From Trichothermofontia sichuanensis B231 (GTDB lineage Bacteria > Cyanobacteriota > Cyanobacteriia > B231), in the NCBI RefSeq assembly GCF_026240635.1, contig NZ_CP110848.1:312501-376500 (forward strand): a stretch of 64,000 nucleotides of DNA, in the 5' to 3' direction. Below are positions 35,501 to 44,010 of the stretch, one piece after another (position 1 is the first letter of the stretch; every line of letters starts with the position of its first letter). Below the pieces are notes generated by a model that was given only the letters and a program-made list of their open reading frames with translations, was not told where the DNA came from and searched no databases. The position numbers were made by a program, and so were the translations under genes.

Positions 35501-36162
35501 CCGAGAGCTACCAGCAGGCCAATGCCTGGTTGAGTGAGCGCTTGGCCCAGGCATCGCAGATTTATCGCGATCGCTACCAACTCAAACATTGGCTGGGTCG
35601 TCAGCTCAACGCGATCGCCGCTGGGGTATTCCCCAGCCCCAACCCGACGGTCACTACCTTACCCGGACAGCCTCCCCCCAGTGCCGAAGGGGCAGCAATG
35701 GATGCCTTTGTCAAGCAGACCAAGGTGGATATCAACGGCTTTTTACCCCTGTCAGTACAGTTCAACCCGGCAACCTACTACCAGCAATACGCTCGGGTAT
35801 CGGGTAGCTACGACAGTGACTATGCAAACTTTACGCTGGTGGGCGAGCAACACGATGCCCTCCTGAATCTCCTGAGTTGGACCCGTGAACAGGGAGTGGA
35901 GGTTGTCTTCCTGAATCTACCCCTGACCGATACCTACCTCGATCCCGTGCGCATGGATTATGAGCGTGAATTTCAAGCCTATTTGGCCCAACAAGCATTA
36001 ACGACAGGGCTGCTCACGCGGGACTGGAGCCAAATTTGGTTGCAGGAGTACCATTATTTTTCGGACCCCAGCCACCTCAACCGCTATGGTGCCTATGCGA
36101 TTTCGCAACGGCTCGCCCAAGATCCCCGCATTTCCTGGCCATCTGCCCCCCGTGGAGAGTAG
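32569..36162 (+). CDS. Large DUF1574 / SGNH-like protein with long N-terminal region
   Basis: From the ATG at 32569 the protein is 1,197 residues. The N-terminal half (about 1-560) holds two similar alpha/beta units with NLHLLCEGNPCPD and RQGDLL-type blocks and repeated YGRRAGQKRPRW-like phrases (YGRTTGSQRPAW at about residue 100 and YGRRAGQKRPRW at about 525). One membrane helix lies near residue 630-650, followed by a Pro/Ser-rich linker. The C-terminal domain (about 830-1197) has DVLIMGSSRALRGVDP, FNFGVNGATAQVVDL, IIWADGARAFNSG and FSDPSHLNRYGAYAIS, the SGNH-like DUF1574 signature with Asp-x-x-His. It may modify an envelope polysaccharide or glycan. Function is unproven. Confidence 0.8.
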   Translation: MLKLEDQTRPHNLSPLARWLRHTVAQPQVQLKLRLRGNNLHLLCEGNPCPDVAIVTARLIQGLTQTSLASLLPADHPPIYQVLLYGRTTGSQRPAWTELIYLNQLDRYLEDLENRSERPELWDDTTSATYVDRPLGREPLTLVSAPTVSQTLPVTSTAIVVSNQSLARQGDPDAIARYLSETLSALGVSVTPKVRTIRVSNPTPSHQAQAIFLHPDRTQRLCIHCESTYRVDPAVVAEAIATQLRELNLSGYRDALVFSQVRGESQAEWVLRVDLTPPAEMLREWARWGDLVALTQIVSQALGMATTDVSILQQETTLYIFCKQGAENPAREAQTVGDRPSYEAIPTAEVTESGRPLPKRPAPPVSPAPDQATTKAILTTLLTDLAPQGAKAAAIYGLAANTTLPAAGTEPALSTIPVWVDWIDLPGAVHEALAVSTRTLAEQGDLLAIVVLLTRQLNPDLEQQLATGGTRVQVLRKGDLIHVMTDAPRCPRQTQVGPPIASFIRQLRLGGISGVRVYGRRAGQKRPRWCYGVDFVPRNRLVPEATPEFAASDAYVGDLLASAGDLSLAGPATGALSDLAALPTLGTVATQVCQTLIQRLQQTLIQWQLCVPRDAVATPPLSLAPRQTLAVAVVWGALGLVLTVQMDWLLGRALQTQTQVPGAIAAIVDSPNTPLSSPKPSVGSWPAATGGDPPLSAAAGTVQTEPGSIPLSNPEQATTPAAGLSSTPDRLSSTGKFDGNSGSLADEIAAPIDPLAGVTLNPAQTPIDSPAFNPSGFTRGSYGEGMTESAFPDPEATPASDRGTALPASALQDTLKATAVIAAAPTDYPSFGAQQLDQKLALYRYHLQTAGPPDVLIMGSSRALRGVDPTQLQQALQRPDRPPLRVFNFGVNGATAQVVDLIVRQLLRPEELPRLIIWADGARAFNSGRVDITFNAIAVSDGYRQLQAGTLPPLTAPSNSTLTGATPAPVSLPPQSLAESYQQANAWLSERLAQASQIYRDRYQLKHWLGRQLNAIAAGVFPSPNPTVTTLPGQPPPSAEGAAMDAFVKQTKVDINGFLPLSVQFNPATYYQQYARVSGSYDSDYANFTLVGEQHDALLNLLSWTREQGVEVVFLNLPLTDTYLDPVRMDYEREFQAYLAQQALTTGLLTRDWSQIWLQEYHYFSDPSHLNRYGAYAISQRLAQDPRISWPSAPRGE

Positions 36163-36249
36163 AGAGGCGTGGCCTACTACGCAGCCGCTGGCTAATGTTC
36201 CGCGATCGCCAGTGCCTCAAGCGTGACCTTCGCAGTAACCTTCGCAGGG

Positions 36250-36272
36250 CTAACCGGCTTTTGTCCGGTTAG
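36250..36272. terminator. Perfect 8-bp hairpin after the DUF1574-type gene
   Basis: CTAACCGG (36250-36257) and CCGGTTAG (36265-36272) flank a 7-base loop CTTTTGT. There is no T-run after it, so terminator activity is uncertain. Confidence 0.4.
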
Positions 36273-36398
36273 GATGCCATGTGGACTGATTGTTAGGAAT
36301 AAACCCATCTCTGGGTAGGCTAGAGGTAACTTTGGTGACGTTTGGCATGTCCGAGGAAGTTCATGATCATCAGTCCATCGCATCAAGGAAAAGTAGCC

Positions 36399-36968
36399 AT
36401 GAATACAAAAATAAGTGTAACCGATGGTTGGAACGATCGCTCAAACGAGCTAACGCCTCGACTCAAACGACGTGGTCATGAGTCGGGCTTTACCCTGATT
36501 GAACTAACAGTGGTAATGCTGATAGTGACAATGCTATCGGTGATTGCATTGCCCTCATTCTTGAACCAGGCCAATAAGGCCAAACAATCGGAAGCCAAAA
36601 CCTACACTGGTACATTTCTCCGTGCCCAACAAGCCTATTACCTAGAACAACATGCCTTCGCTGCAACCCTAGATTTGCTCTCGGCAGGCATTCCTACTCA
36701 AACAGCTAACTATCAATATCTGGCAGATGGCCCTTATAATATAGCTGCTCCAGATGAAAATATTGTCATTTTCGGTAACTCCCTAAAAGCACCGCTGAAA
36801 AGCTATACCGGCATGGTCCAGGTGGGGATGCTGACCGGTAGTGGTGAAGTGACGACTCTGATGAGCCTGTGTGAAAGTAATTCACCAGGGCTAGGGAGTA
36901 TTCCAGCGCCTGTGCCTGCTACGAACGGGCCGGTGTGCTCTCCTGGTACTACTGCGATCATGAAGTAG
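36399..36968 (+). CDS. Type IV pilin-like protein
   Basis: The 189-residue prepilin has a long leader (about 28 residues) ending in HESG, then FTLIELTVVMLIVTMLSVIA, the prepilin-peptidase site and conserved hydrophobic N-terminal helix with Glu at position +5. The globular domain has Tyr/Ala-rich segments, and two Cys (in SLCES and PVCSPG) near the end could form the D-region disulphide. The similarity fits the cyanobacterial general secretion pathway G/H-type PilA-like family, with roles in motility, adhesion or DNA uptake. AAGGAA precedes the ATG at 36399. No other pil genes are in the window. Confidence 0.88.
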   Translation: MNTKISVTDGWNDRSNELTPRLKRRGHESGFTLIELTVVMLIVTMLSVIALPSFLNQANKAKQSEAKTYTGTFLRAQQAYYLEQHAFAATLDLLSAGIPTQTANYQYLADGPYNIAAPDENIVIFGNSLKAPLKSYTGMVQVGMLTGSGEVTTLMSLCESNSPGLGSIPAPVPATNGPVCSPGTTAIMK

Positions 36969-37078
36969 TCCGTCTATCGGTTACTCGCCCCGCTAGCGAC
37001 GTAGCCTAAAACTTCATGGAACTGAGCCTTATCTCAATAAGATTTTCATTTGTAGGCATTCTATTGGTGGGAATTTTT

Positions 37079-37174
37079 ATAGTCATTGCCATTTAGGCTG
37101 AAACAGCCCCCTCACCCCCAGCCCCTCTCCCAGAGCGGGAGAGGGGAGTGAAAAACTGTATCGTTCTTATTTGG
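37079..37174 (+). repeat. Dispersed repeat family R1, copy D
   Basis: ATAGTCATTGCCATTTAGGC through the central CCCCTCTCCCAGAGCGGGAG stem to ATCGTTCTTATTTGGA. The last about 10 bases of the full unit (TTGACCATA type) are missing. It lies between the pilin gene and the tRNA terminator-like hairpin. Confidence 0.85.
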
Positions 37175-37192
37175 AGGGATTCGCTCGCAACC

Positions 37193-37228
37193 AGAAAGGG
37201 GTCCACTGTCTACTCTGAACCCCTTTCT
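37193..37228 (-). terminator. Strong hairpin just downstream of tRNA-fMet
   Basis: AGAAAGGGGTTCA and TGGACCCCTTTCT (minus strand) pair over 13 positions with one mismatch around a 10-base loop, 18 bp past the tRNA 3' end. A clear T-run is lacking, but position and stem strength suggest transcript ending or 3' processing. Confidence 0.5.
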
Positions 37229-37245
37229 CTATCCTTAGATGCAGT

Positions 37246-37322
<77 letters not shown>

Positions 37323-37433
37323 TCACATTCTTCTAGTATAACCAATTATCTGGCGATGGCAAGGGCCTGGGTCGAATTTGTTAATTTTCCAGGTTAGGCC
37401 CATGCGGGGGGGGGATGTTCTAACTTTTGCTAC

Positions 37434-37694
37434 CTAACTGGGTTTTGCCCGGCTTAGGTGCTCAATCTCGGCGACGAGCAGGTCTTGGAAGGAGGGATCA
37501 CAGTGAATGTGTAAATGCACGACTGCGGCCAGCAACTCGGACAGGATTTTCACCTGTTGTTGAGGGGTCAGGTCGGGAAGCCGCAATTGGTTGATCAGGG
37601 CAATCACCTGTTGACTTTCTTCCCCCAGTTCCGTGATCAGGGCACTGAGCGTGTCATTAGGGGTGGCAATCGGACGATCGCTCATCGGCATCAT
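37434..37694 (-). CDS. 86-residue protein coupled to an NTPase pair
   Basis: This small acidic protein is mostly helical: a helix around LITELGEESQQVIALINQLR, then LTPQQQVKILSELLAAVVHLHIH and a short end. Its ATG overlaps the stop of the upstream NTPase gene by 4 bp (ATGA), so it is translated with it. I do not recognise the family. It resembles no ribosomal or metabolic protein, and the His/Cys cluster (HLHIHCDPS) could bind a metal, though this is a guess. Position as the third gene of a two-NTPase operon suggests a regulator or adaptor. Confidence 0.7.
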   Translation of the reverse strand: MMPMSDRPIATPNDTLSALITELGEESQQVIALINQLRLPDLTPQQQVKILSELLAAVVHLHIHCDPSFQDLLVAEIEHLSRAKPS

Positions 37695-39331
37695 CGCCGG
37701 GACTCCAAGCGTTGATAGAGCTGCTGAATGCTTTTCTCAAAAGCGTGAATACTCATTTGCCAGTGTTCAATCAAATGCCAGTTGGGTTGAGGTTTGTGTT
37801 GTTCTTGGGCAATTTTGCTCTGGTGCTCGGCGATCCGTTGCACTAGGCTCTGGATGGCAGGGTGTTGCGGCACCAACGCGGCGACTTGAGGTGGGGGTTC
37901 GGCTGCCGGTTCGGAGTTGGGGTGGGGGGGGGCGAACATGGCCACACGGATGGGATCGACCAACACCAGCCGTTGGTAGAGTGCCCGTGCCCGATCGCGG
38001 CGGTGAGTTTGCCAATAGGCATGGGCCAGGTCAAATAAACTACTGAAATGGTTGGGATTATGGTTGAGGGCTTGTTCATAGGCCGCGATCGCCGCCGTCA
38101 GATTGCCTGCCTGGTCGCGTTGACGGGCTTCCTCATAGAGACGTTGGGCCTCAGGATCAAGTTTCTCCAGTTCGAGAATTTCGTCCCGCAGGGGATAGCG
38201 CTTCACCAACCAGCGGCGCACCAACTCGATCGTCACGTCATAAACGTGGCGGGGATGTTCGGAAGCGGGCAGGGCCGGCTCCTGGATAAAATGCCACTCC
38301 AGCAGGCGCAAACCTGCTTGATAGAGGGTTTCGGTCAGCTCCACCCCATGCTGCTGCAACAGGGTCAGAATATCTGCTGCTGGTTGGGTGGCTGCCACCC
38401 GTTGTTGTTGGGACTCGGCCACCGCCGACAGCACCACCCGCTCCGGGATGGGCAAGCCATCCCGGAACCAGGCTAATCCGCCTTCACCGATCTCGATCGC
38501 TCGCTCAATCACCGCTTCAACATCGGCACGATGCACCTGCCATGCCTGGCGCTCTCTGGCCTGGGTAAAGATGGCAAAACAAAGTACCTGGGTAAAGTAG
38601 GGATGGCCTGCCGTGAGTTCGACAATGGCGGCCAACGCATCAGCATGGTAGTCGAGAATGCCCTTGGCAGGTTCGGTGATCAGGCGATAGGTTGGCTCTG
38701 GCTTGAGTAGGCCCACTTCCTGGTAGGGCGCTTCCCGGAACAGGTTAAGTAGGTTGGGTAGATCGTTGAGCCGCCGTCCCACTACGGGGATGATAAAGAG
38801 CGACTCCTGGCGATCGACCACTTCGTGCAGGTAGGGGAAAAACTGCTCCACCGCCGTCCCCAGCCCGTTACTGTGCAAGACATCAAATTCATCCAGCAAT
38901 AGGACCAGCTTTTTCCCTGCCAGTGCCCGATAAACCTGGGGTAAAAAGACCTCCGCAAAGACTTGATACCGCCGTTGAAACGCGTCCTGGTCAGGCAGTT
39001 CCACCAGATCAGGCGGCAAATCGAGTTCGGCTAGAATTTCACTGGCCAGGACGTAAAGGACCTCAGCCAGGGGTTTATCCGCCTGTCCTTCCAGGGATAG
39101 GGAAACAAAAACAAACTCTGGCAGTCTGACAAAGTTAGGGATTTGGGAGAGCACCGATGACTTGCCAATCCGGCGCTGGCCGTGGAGTAGAATCACCTTA
39201 GCTTGTTTAGCCAAATTATCGGCCACAAACTGAAACAGGTCCTCCCGGCCAAAGAATAACTCTGGCTCGTAAATAGGCCGACCGATAATGTAGGGATTTT
39301 CTTTGATGAGCGTTGTGGTTGGAGATGCCAT
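37691..39331 (-). CDS. P-loop NTPase (AAA/STAND-like) with TPR region
   Basis: The 546-residue protein begins with NPYIIGRPIYEPELFFGRED, the lead-in of archaeal-type AAA ATPases. Walker A is HGQRRIGKSSVL (about 50-61), the GxRRxGKS form, and Walker B is KLVLLLDEFDVL (about 142-153). VGRRLNDLPNLLNLF and AGHPYFTQVLCF are sensor and winged-helix entry regions. After a winged-helix-like part, a TPR (about 395-450, ALNHNPNHFSSLFDLAHAYW) and a helical tail follow. The order switch-NTPase plus TPR is typical of signal NTPases that gather on a partner. It is the second gene of a three-gene operon and starts 97 bp after the first NTPase. Confidence 0.85.
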   Translation of the reverse strand: MASPTTTLIKENPYIIGRPIYEPELFFGREDLFQFVADNLAKQAKVILLHGQRRIGKSSVLSQIPNFVRLPEFVFVSLSLEGQADKPLAEVLYVLASEILAELDLPPDLVELPDQDAFQRRYQVFAEVFLPQVYRALAGKKLVLLLDEFDVLHSNGLGTAVEQFFPYLHEVVDRQESLFIIPVVGRRLNDLPNLLNLFREAPYQEVGLLKPEPTYRLITEPAKGILDYHADALAAIVELTAGHPYFTQVLCFAIFTQARERQAWQVHRADVEAVIERAIEIGEGGLAWFRDGLPIPERVVLSAVAESQQQRVAATQPAADILTLLQQHGVELTETLYQAGLRLLEWHFIQEPALPASEHPRHVYDVTIELVRRWLVKRYPLRDEILELEKLDPEAQRLYEEARQRDQAGNLTAAIAAYEQALNHNPNHFSSLFDLAHAYWQTHRRDRARALYQRLVLVDPIRVAMFAPPHPNSEPAAEPPPQVAALVPQHPAIQSLVQRIAEHQSKIAQEQHKPQPNWHLIEHWQMSIHAFEKSIQQLYQRLESRR

Positions 39332-39428
39332 ACCGGATATCCTGAATCCTCAAACCCTTACCCTGGAGAGATGGTGAATGACCCACGGGTGAGTGTGGGT
39401 CGGCTGATCATCAAAGCACCCCAATGAA

Positions 39429-40715
39429 TCAGGCTTTTAGTAAGCGCACAATCCATTCGATGAGTGATTGGAGGGCTTCCCGTTGCTGCCACACTTGGCG
39501 GATGACGGCCTGGACCTGCTCGACTTGGTCGCGACTCATCAGGTTCAGCAAGACCCGTTCGCGTCCGGTCAAGATGGCCTCGTCACTGTTTTCGAGTTCC
39601 TGAATCACCCACCACTCCATCATAGAGGATGCAAAGGCATAGGCTGTTTCCGCGGGTGGGCTGAGGGGTTTGATGACGCCCCGTTCTTCGAGATCGATCA
39701 GTTCGCGGCGGCGCTGGCTCAGGATAAGATCAATGCCGTTGAGGCGGTAGCGTTCGCGTTCGTTAAGCCGTCCCTGGAGGCGCAGCAGGGCAATCAGCAT
39801 CATCAAGACTCGCTCTGTCTCAGTGGAAAAGTCCCAGGTGTTTTTGAAAAAATGTTCGGTCCGGCTTTCAAAGTCGCGGGCAAAGGCTTCGATATCGGGG
39901 ATTTGGCCGGCTTGCAGGGTGTCGTAGAGTAAATACCCTGCCTGTTGGAGCAGGGCGGGATGGCCACCCGTGATTTCCAATACCCCCGCTTTGAGGGATG
40001 GCGCGATCGGGATAAACAAGGGTGAATCCACCTGGAAAAAGTAGGTTTCGACTTCCTGGGCTGAGAAGGGACGCAGGGGTTGGAAGAGGTAGTGGTTATA
40101 CCAGGGGGAGCCACTGGGGGGCAGGGATGGACCCAGTTCGGTCAGCCGTCGGAAGGAGGTGACGATCGTGGCGAGGTAGCGACTTTCTCGACTGTGGACC
40201 GCCAGGTTACGAAACTCACTCAAAAAGGTGAGCATTTCGGTTTCGCTGTAGTCGGCATGGGGACGCAGGGCATAGTCGTAGTCGTCGATTAACAGCAACA
40301 AAAAGCGATCGCGCTGACCAATGCTTTTCAACACTTTGCGCAGGTCGTTCTTAGCGATCGGGGTGTCTGCTTGCAGCAGGGTTGCCACCTCCGCGGCTAG
40401 ATCGGGGTCGGCCTCAATTTCCTCCTGAAGCGCACTCAGAACTTCCCGGAAAAAGCGCGGCGGTGTAAACGGGTTGATATCCGTGCAATTGATGTAAACA
40501 ATGAAGGCTGGCGCCATTGCCTGACCCTGCTGTTGCCAAATGTCCGGAGACAGGAACAGCTTCAACAGGGAGGATTTGCCCATGCCAGAACTGCCGTAGA
40601 AAGCAGCATGAGCACGTTTGCTGATCTGGTCAAAGGCAATTTTAATTTCACGCGATCGTCCAATGAAATATTCGCTGGGGGTTGGTCCACCGACAAAAAA
40701 TGGATTGGCAGCCAC
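39429..40715 (-). CDS. P-loop NTPase (AAA/STAND-like)
   Basis: The 428-residue protein opens with NPFFVGGPTPSEYFIGRSRE, then Walker A YGSSGMGKSSLLK (about 39-51) and Walker B RFLLLLIDDYDYAL (about 136-149). SFRRLTELG and TGGHPALLQQAGYLLYD are later sensor-type blocks, and a C-terminal helical region ends the protein without obvious repeats. It is a distant paralog of the next gene, with a different sequence in every motif. The start is a GTG at 40715, with AGAGG 7 bases upstream. The paired NTPases and the 86-residue protein may form one complex; signalling, conflict or gene-control roles are possible, and none is proven. Confidence 0.85.
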   Translation of the reverse strand: MAANPFFVGGPTPSEYFIGRSREIKIAFDQISKRAHAAFYGSSGMGKSSLLKLFLSPDIWQQQGQAMAPAFIVYINCTDINPFTPPRFFREVLSALQEEIEADPDLAAEVATLLQADTPIAKNDLRKVLKSIGQRDRFLLLLIDDYDYALRPHADYSETEMLTFLSEFRNLAVHSRESRYLATIVTSFRRLTELGPSLPPSGSPWYNHYLFQPLRPFSAQEVETYFFQVDSPLFIPIAPSLKAGVLEITGGHPALLQQAGYLLYDTLQAGQIPDIEAFARDFESRTEHFFKNTWDFSTETERVLMMLIALLRLQGRLNERERYRLNGIDLILSQRRRELIDLEERGVIKPLSPPAETAYAFASSMMEWWVIQELENSDEAILTGRERVLLNLMSRDQVEQVQAVIRQVWQQREALQSLIEWIVRLLKA

Positions 40716-41152
40716 GATTTGCCTCTAACGATGGGTTGCGATCGGGTTTGGCTTGGTACCCATTCCAGTGTAACGAACCCACTAGGTAGGTGGGTGTTAC
40801 TACCGGGTTGACTGACCCATCTTTTCCCCGTTCACGAGGAGAGAGAAAAGAGAACAGAGATACAGCCTTTACCTTAATCATAAAGTACAGTTTTACAGGG
40901 GTACGCTGGGGGCAGCCCGCGGGTGCGGCCCTCACCCTAAATCCCTCTCCCAGAGCGGGAGAGGGACTTGAAAATCCGGCTCCCCTTTTTCCCACTTGGG
41001 AGAAGGGGGACCGGATGCATTATTGCTAAGTAGCTTGAAAATGTCTATTTTCTGTTCTTACGGGTTGGCAGCAGGGGAACCGATGCGCGAATGGCAATCC
41101 TTCTAGTTTAATTAGCCTAGTTTAATTAGCGCGTTTAATTAGCGCGGTCTGC
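40716..41152. other. 437-bp intergenic stretch made mainly of repeats
   Basis: No gene. Most of the stretch is an R2/R3 composite repeat (40817-41013). The promoter of the NTPase operon should lie at about 40720-40800 on the minus strand. Three short AT repeats of TTTAATTAG type (about 41108-41145) precede the cNMP-binding gene's stop. Confidence 0.45.
40817..41013 (+). repeat. Composite repeat R2 + R3
   Basis: The first part (CTTTTCCCC, GAGGAGAGAG, ACAGCCTTTACC, TAATCATAAAGTACAGTTTT) is family R2, also seen at 5400-5463 and inverted at 7993-8086. The second part (GCGGCCCTCACCCTAA, CCCTCTCCCAGAGCGGGAGA, TTGAAAATCCGGCTCCCC, CACTTGGGAGAAGGGG) is family R3, also at 44678-44776. Both have palindromic centres and no ORF. 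Confidence 0.75.
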
Positions 41153-41674
41153 TTAGCGTCGAGGAGGACCGAAATCAGAAAGTCGTCCATCCGGGGCGAT
41201 CACCCCCTGGGTTTCGTAGAAGGCCATCATCCGCTGCTGCATCAGATCCTTGGCTTTGAGCTTCTGGTTTAACTCGCGAATGCGGGACGACAGTAAGCGA
41301 ATGATGTTAATGGCAATGCCAGGGGTCTCTTCGATCGCCTCATACAACTGCTGCTGATTCAGGGTGAGGCATTCACAACGACTCAGGGTGGTTACCGACG
41401 CCGATCGAGGTTCGGCATCAAAGACCGACATTTCGCCAAAACAGGCACCCGGGGTTAACTGGGCCAATTCTTCCTTACCCGTGTGGACCAATACCCGACC
41501 TGAGACCACAATGTAAAGAGAGCGGCCTTCCTGACCTTCAGCAAAGATGGTGTAATTGGCCGGGAACTCAACCTCCTCCATGACCGCAGCCAACTTGACG
41601 AGAAAATCATCTCGCAATTCTTTAAAGACAGGCACCCCTCTAACAAAAAGGAGACGGTCAACGTGGGTTAACAT
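41153..41674 (-). CDS. Cyclic-nucleotide-binding-domain protein
   Basis: The 173-residue product is a single cNMP-binding domain (about 14-130). YTIFAEGQEGRSLYIVVSG is the beta-roll and FGEMSVFDAEPRSASV is the phosphate-binding cassette with the Arg that holds cyclic nucleotide phosphate. A helical tail (about 132-173) follows. It lacks the helix-turn-helix of Crp/Fnr regulators, so it is a ligand-responsive partner protein and not a DNA-binding factor. The histidine kinase gene ends only about 125 bp upstream on the same strand, so the two may be co-transcribed. The start is the ATG at 41674. Confidence 0.88.
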   Translation of the reverse strand: MLTHVDRLLFVRGVPVFKELRDDFLVKLAAVMEEVEFPANYTIFAEGQEGRSLYIVVSGRVLVHTGKEELAQLTPGACFGEMSVFDAEPRSASVTTLSRCECLTLNQQQLYEAIEETPGIAINIIRLLSSRIRELNQKLKAKDLMQQRMMAFYETQGVIAPDGRLSDFGPPRR

Positions 41675-41798
41675 ATTGGTTCACGGTATCCGTTCACGCG
41701 CGCAGCAACACGCATCTGCTTTATACCTAGTCTGCCCGCAATTGACCATAACAGATGATCGGCTCAAACCGATAGTTGCGGCTGCTGGGCGGCGGTCA

Positions 41799-43751
41799 TT
41801 AGGAGGAGCATTGCCGCAGGGGAATACGGATCGTAAACGTGGTGCCAACTCCCGGCTGAGAATAGCACTCAAGGTGGCCTCCATGCCGTTCCACAATAAT
41901 CTGGTAGGAGATGGATAATCCTAAACCTGTCCCCTTGCCAACGGGTTTGGTGGTGAAGAACGGATCAAACAATTGCTGTTTCAGCGCCGCCGGAATGCCA
42001 ATGCCATTGTCAGCAATGTGAATCGTAATCCAGTGGGGGTCGGTTTGTTCTGTCTGAATGCGCAAGGTGGGGGTTGAGGCACTCAGGAGTTTCCCTTGGG
42101 CAACCTCAGTGGACTGAGCGGGTGTTGTCTCTGGACTAGGCCCCTCGGTAAAGCGATCGCAATGGGGGGCCTGTTCCAACGGGGCGAAACGCTCGGCAAT
42201 CGCATCGATCGCATTACTCAGCAGGTTCATAAAGACCTGGTTCAATTGCCCGGGATAACACTCCACCAGCGGCAAATCGCCATAATCCTTCTCCACAGTA
42301 ATCGTCTGCCGACCATTGGGCAGGGTCAACTGGTGACGCAGAATCAATAGGGTGCTGTCGATACCCTGGTGAATATCTACAGCCTTGCAAGCGGCTTGAT
42401 CATGGCGGGAGAAGTTACGCAAAGACAGAACAATCTGGTGAATGCGATCCGCCCCCAACATCATCGAGTTGAGCAGAGCCGGCAGATCGGCAACCAGAAA
42501 ATCCAGATCAATCGCCAGTTCCCGCGCCTGAATTTCTAGGGGAGGTTCCGGATAATGCTTGCGGTACAGGGCCAAGACATCGAGCAGGTCGTGTAAGTAC
42601 TGCCGTGCATGGGTCAAATTCCCGGAGATAAAATTGACGGGATTGTTAATCTCATGGGCCACACCCGCCACCAGTTGGCCCAAACTAGACATCTTCTCTG
42701 CCTGGACGAGGTGGGCTTGGGTGTTCTTGAGTTGGCGCAGCAGGCGACGCAGTTGTTCCCCGTGGCGACGCAGGCGCTTTTCCGATCGCCGCAGCTTGGC
42801 CTCCACTTCCTGGCGTTCCTCAATTTCACGTCGCAGTAACTCATTGGCTGCCAGGAGTTCCGCTGTCCGCTCCGCAACCCGTTGCTCCAGAAGCTCGTTA
42901 GTCTGCCGTAACAGGGCCTCATGTTGCTTCCGATCCGTAATATCATGGGTTACCTTAGTGAATCCCTGGAAATTTCCATAACGATCGTAGAGGGTCGTCA
43001 ACACTGAATTCACCCAAAAACGCGACCCATCCTTACGGACCCGTTCGCTTTCATCCTGGAAATGACCCGTCGCCAGTGCCGTCTGGCGTTCCTGCTCAAA
43101 CTTACCGGCAGCGATCGCCTCGGGTGGATATAACCGGGTTACCGATTGACCAATCATTTCGGCTTCGGTATAGCCGTGAATCCGCTCAGCGCCAATATTC
43201 CAACTGACGACGCGCCCCTCGCGATCCAGTTGGTAGATGGCATAATCTTCGATCATTTCAACCAGATGCTGGAGTTGTGCCTCACTCTCCCAGGTTGGCA
43301 CGTGCCCGGATGGCGGGACGGACATCACTTGGGCAATAACATAGATCCAGGGATGATCAGCGCGATAGAAAAGTTGCCAGGATAACGGCTGGGATGGCTG
43401 TAAACACCCCTCAATTCGCCCTTGAAACTGGAGATGCGGACAATCTGGCCCCAGGCGATCATGAGCGGCCTTGGCAACCGCACGATCGACCTCCACCAGC
43501 CACTCAAACCAGGGCTTTTGTTGGAGCGTCGCGATCGTCAGCCCCAGTATTCGCTCCCAACTGGCATTCAAGCAATGAAAATAACCGTTAGGATTGATCA
43601 CGCCGAGTAAATCGGGTGAAATCTCAAAAAAGTAGTCCAATGCGGGTTGCTTAACAAATGGATAAACTCTAGCTGCCGCCCTCTCTAGAGAGTCGATCGC
43701 AGCCATGCCGTAGATTTGATCATTGGTCTGGGATGGTGAGGGCCGCTCCAC
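41799..43751 (-). CDS. PAS-domain sensor histidine kinase
   Basis: The 650-residue kinase has two PAS domains (about 38-165 and 185-295; the second ends in FTKVTHDITDRKQHEALLR). A coiled coil (about 295-375) leads to a complete ATP-binding transmitter: GVAHEINNPVNFI (phospho-acceptor His), NQVFMNLLSNAIDAI (N box), DNGIGIP (G1), FDPFFTTKP (F) and GTGLGLSIS (G2). No transmembrane helix is seen, so it is cytoplasmic and may sense redox, oxygen or a small ligand. The start at 43751 is a GTG; the ATG at 43706 is an alternative. No response regulator is adjacent. The cNMP-binding protein gene follows on the same strand. Confidence 0.93.
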   Translation of the reverse strand: MERPSPSQTNDQIYGMAAIDSLERAAARVYPFVKQPALDYFFEISPDLLGVINPNGYFHCLNASWERILGLTIATLQQKPWFEWLVEVDRAVAKAAHDRLGPDCPHLQFQGRIEGCLQPSQPLSWQLFYRADHPWIYVIAQVMSVPPSGHVPTWESEAQLQHLVEMIEDYAIYQLDREGRVVSWNIGAERIHGYTEAEMIGQSVTRLYPPEAIAAGKFEQERQTALATGHFQDESERVRKDGSRFWVNSVLTTLYDRYGNFQGFTKVTHDITDRKQHEALLRQTNELLEQRVAERTAELLAANELLRREIEERQEVEAKLRRSEKRLRRHGEQLRRLLRQLKNTQAHLVQAEKMSSLGQLVAGVAHEINNPVNFISGNLTHARQYLHDLLDVLALYRKHYPEPPLEIQARELAIDLDFLVADLPALLNSMMLGADRIHQIVLSLRNFSRHDQAACKAVDIHQGIDSTLLILRHQLTLPNGRQTITVEKDYGDLPLVECYPGQLNQVFMNLLSNAIDAIAERFAPLEQAPHCDRFTEGPSPETTPAQSTEVAQGKLLSASTPTLRIQTEQTDPHWITIHIADNGIGIPAALKQQLFDPFFTTKPVGKGTGLGLSISYQIIVERHGGHLECYSQPGVGTTFTIRIPLRQCSS

Positions 43752-44010
43752 TTTTCATTCCTATTTTCTGGAGTTCCAAAAGCGTTGGCATAGATCAAAA
43801 TGAAGATGCACCCACCCAAACGTGGCAGCCGCAAAATCGAAACAATTCTTAAAAAAAGCAGCTCTGCACGCAGCAACTGTTAATAACTTATCCTACTTTA
43901 ACCTGAAACAATATAAGTTTATGGTTCTTAATCTCAAGGTAAATTTTTGTCAATCTATGGCTCGGTAAATTTGCAGGGGTGCGGGTATGCAGGTTGGTTT
44001 AGGTGCGCGG

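Noticed and set aside
38048-38476. 142-codon plus-strand ORF opposite the TPR-containing NTPase gene
   Set aside because: The NTPase frame has Walker A and B and a TPR. The opposite frame has no recognisable features.
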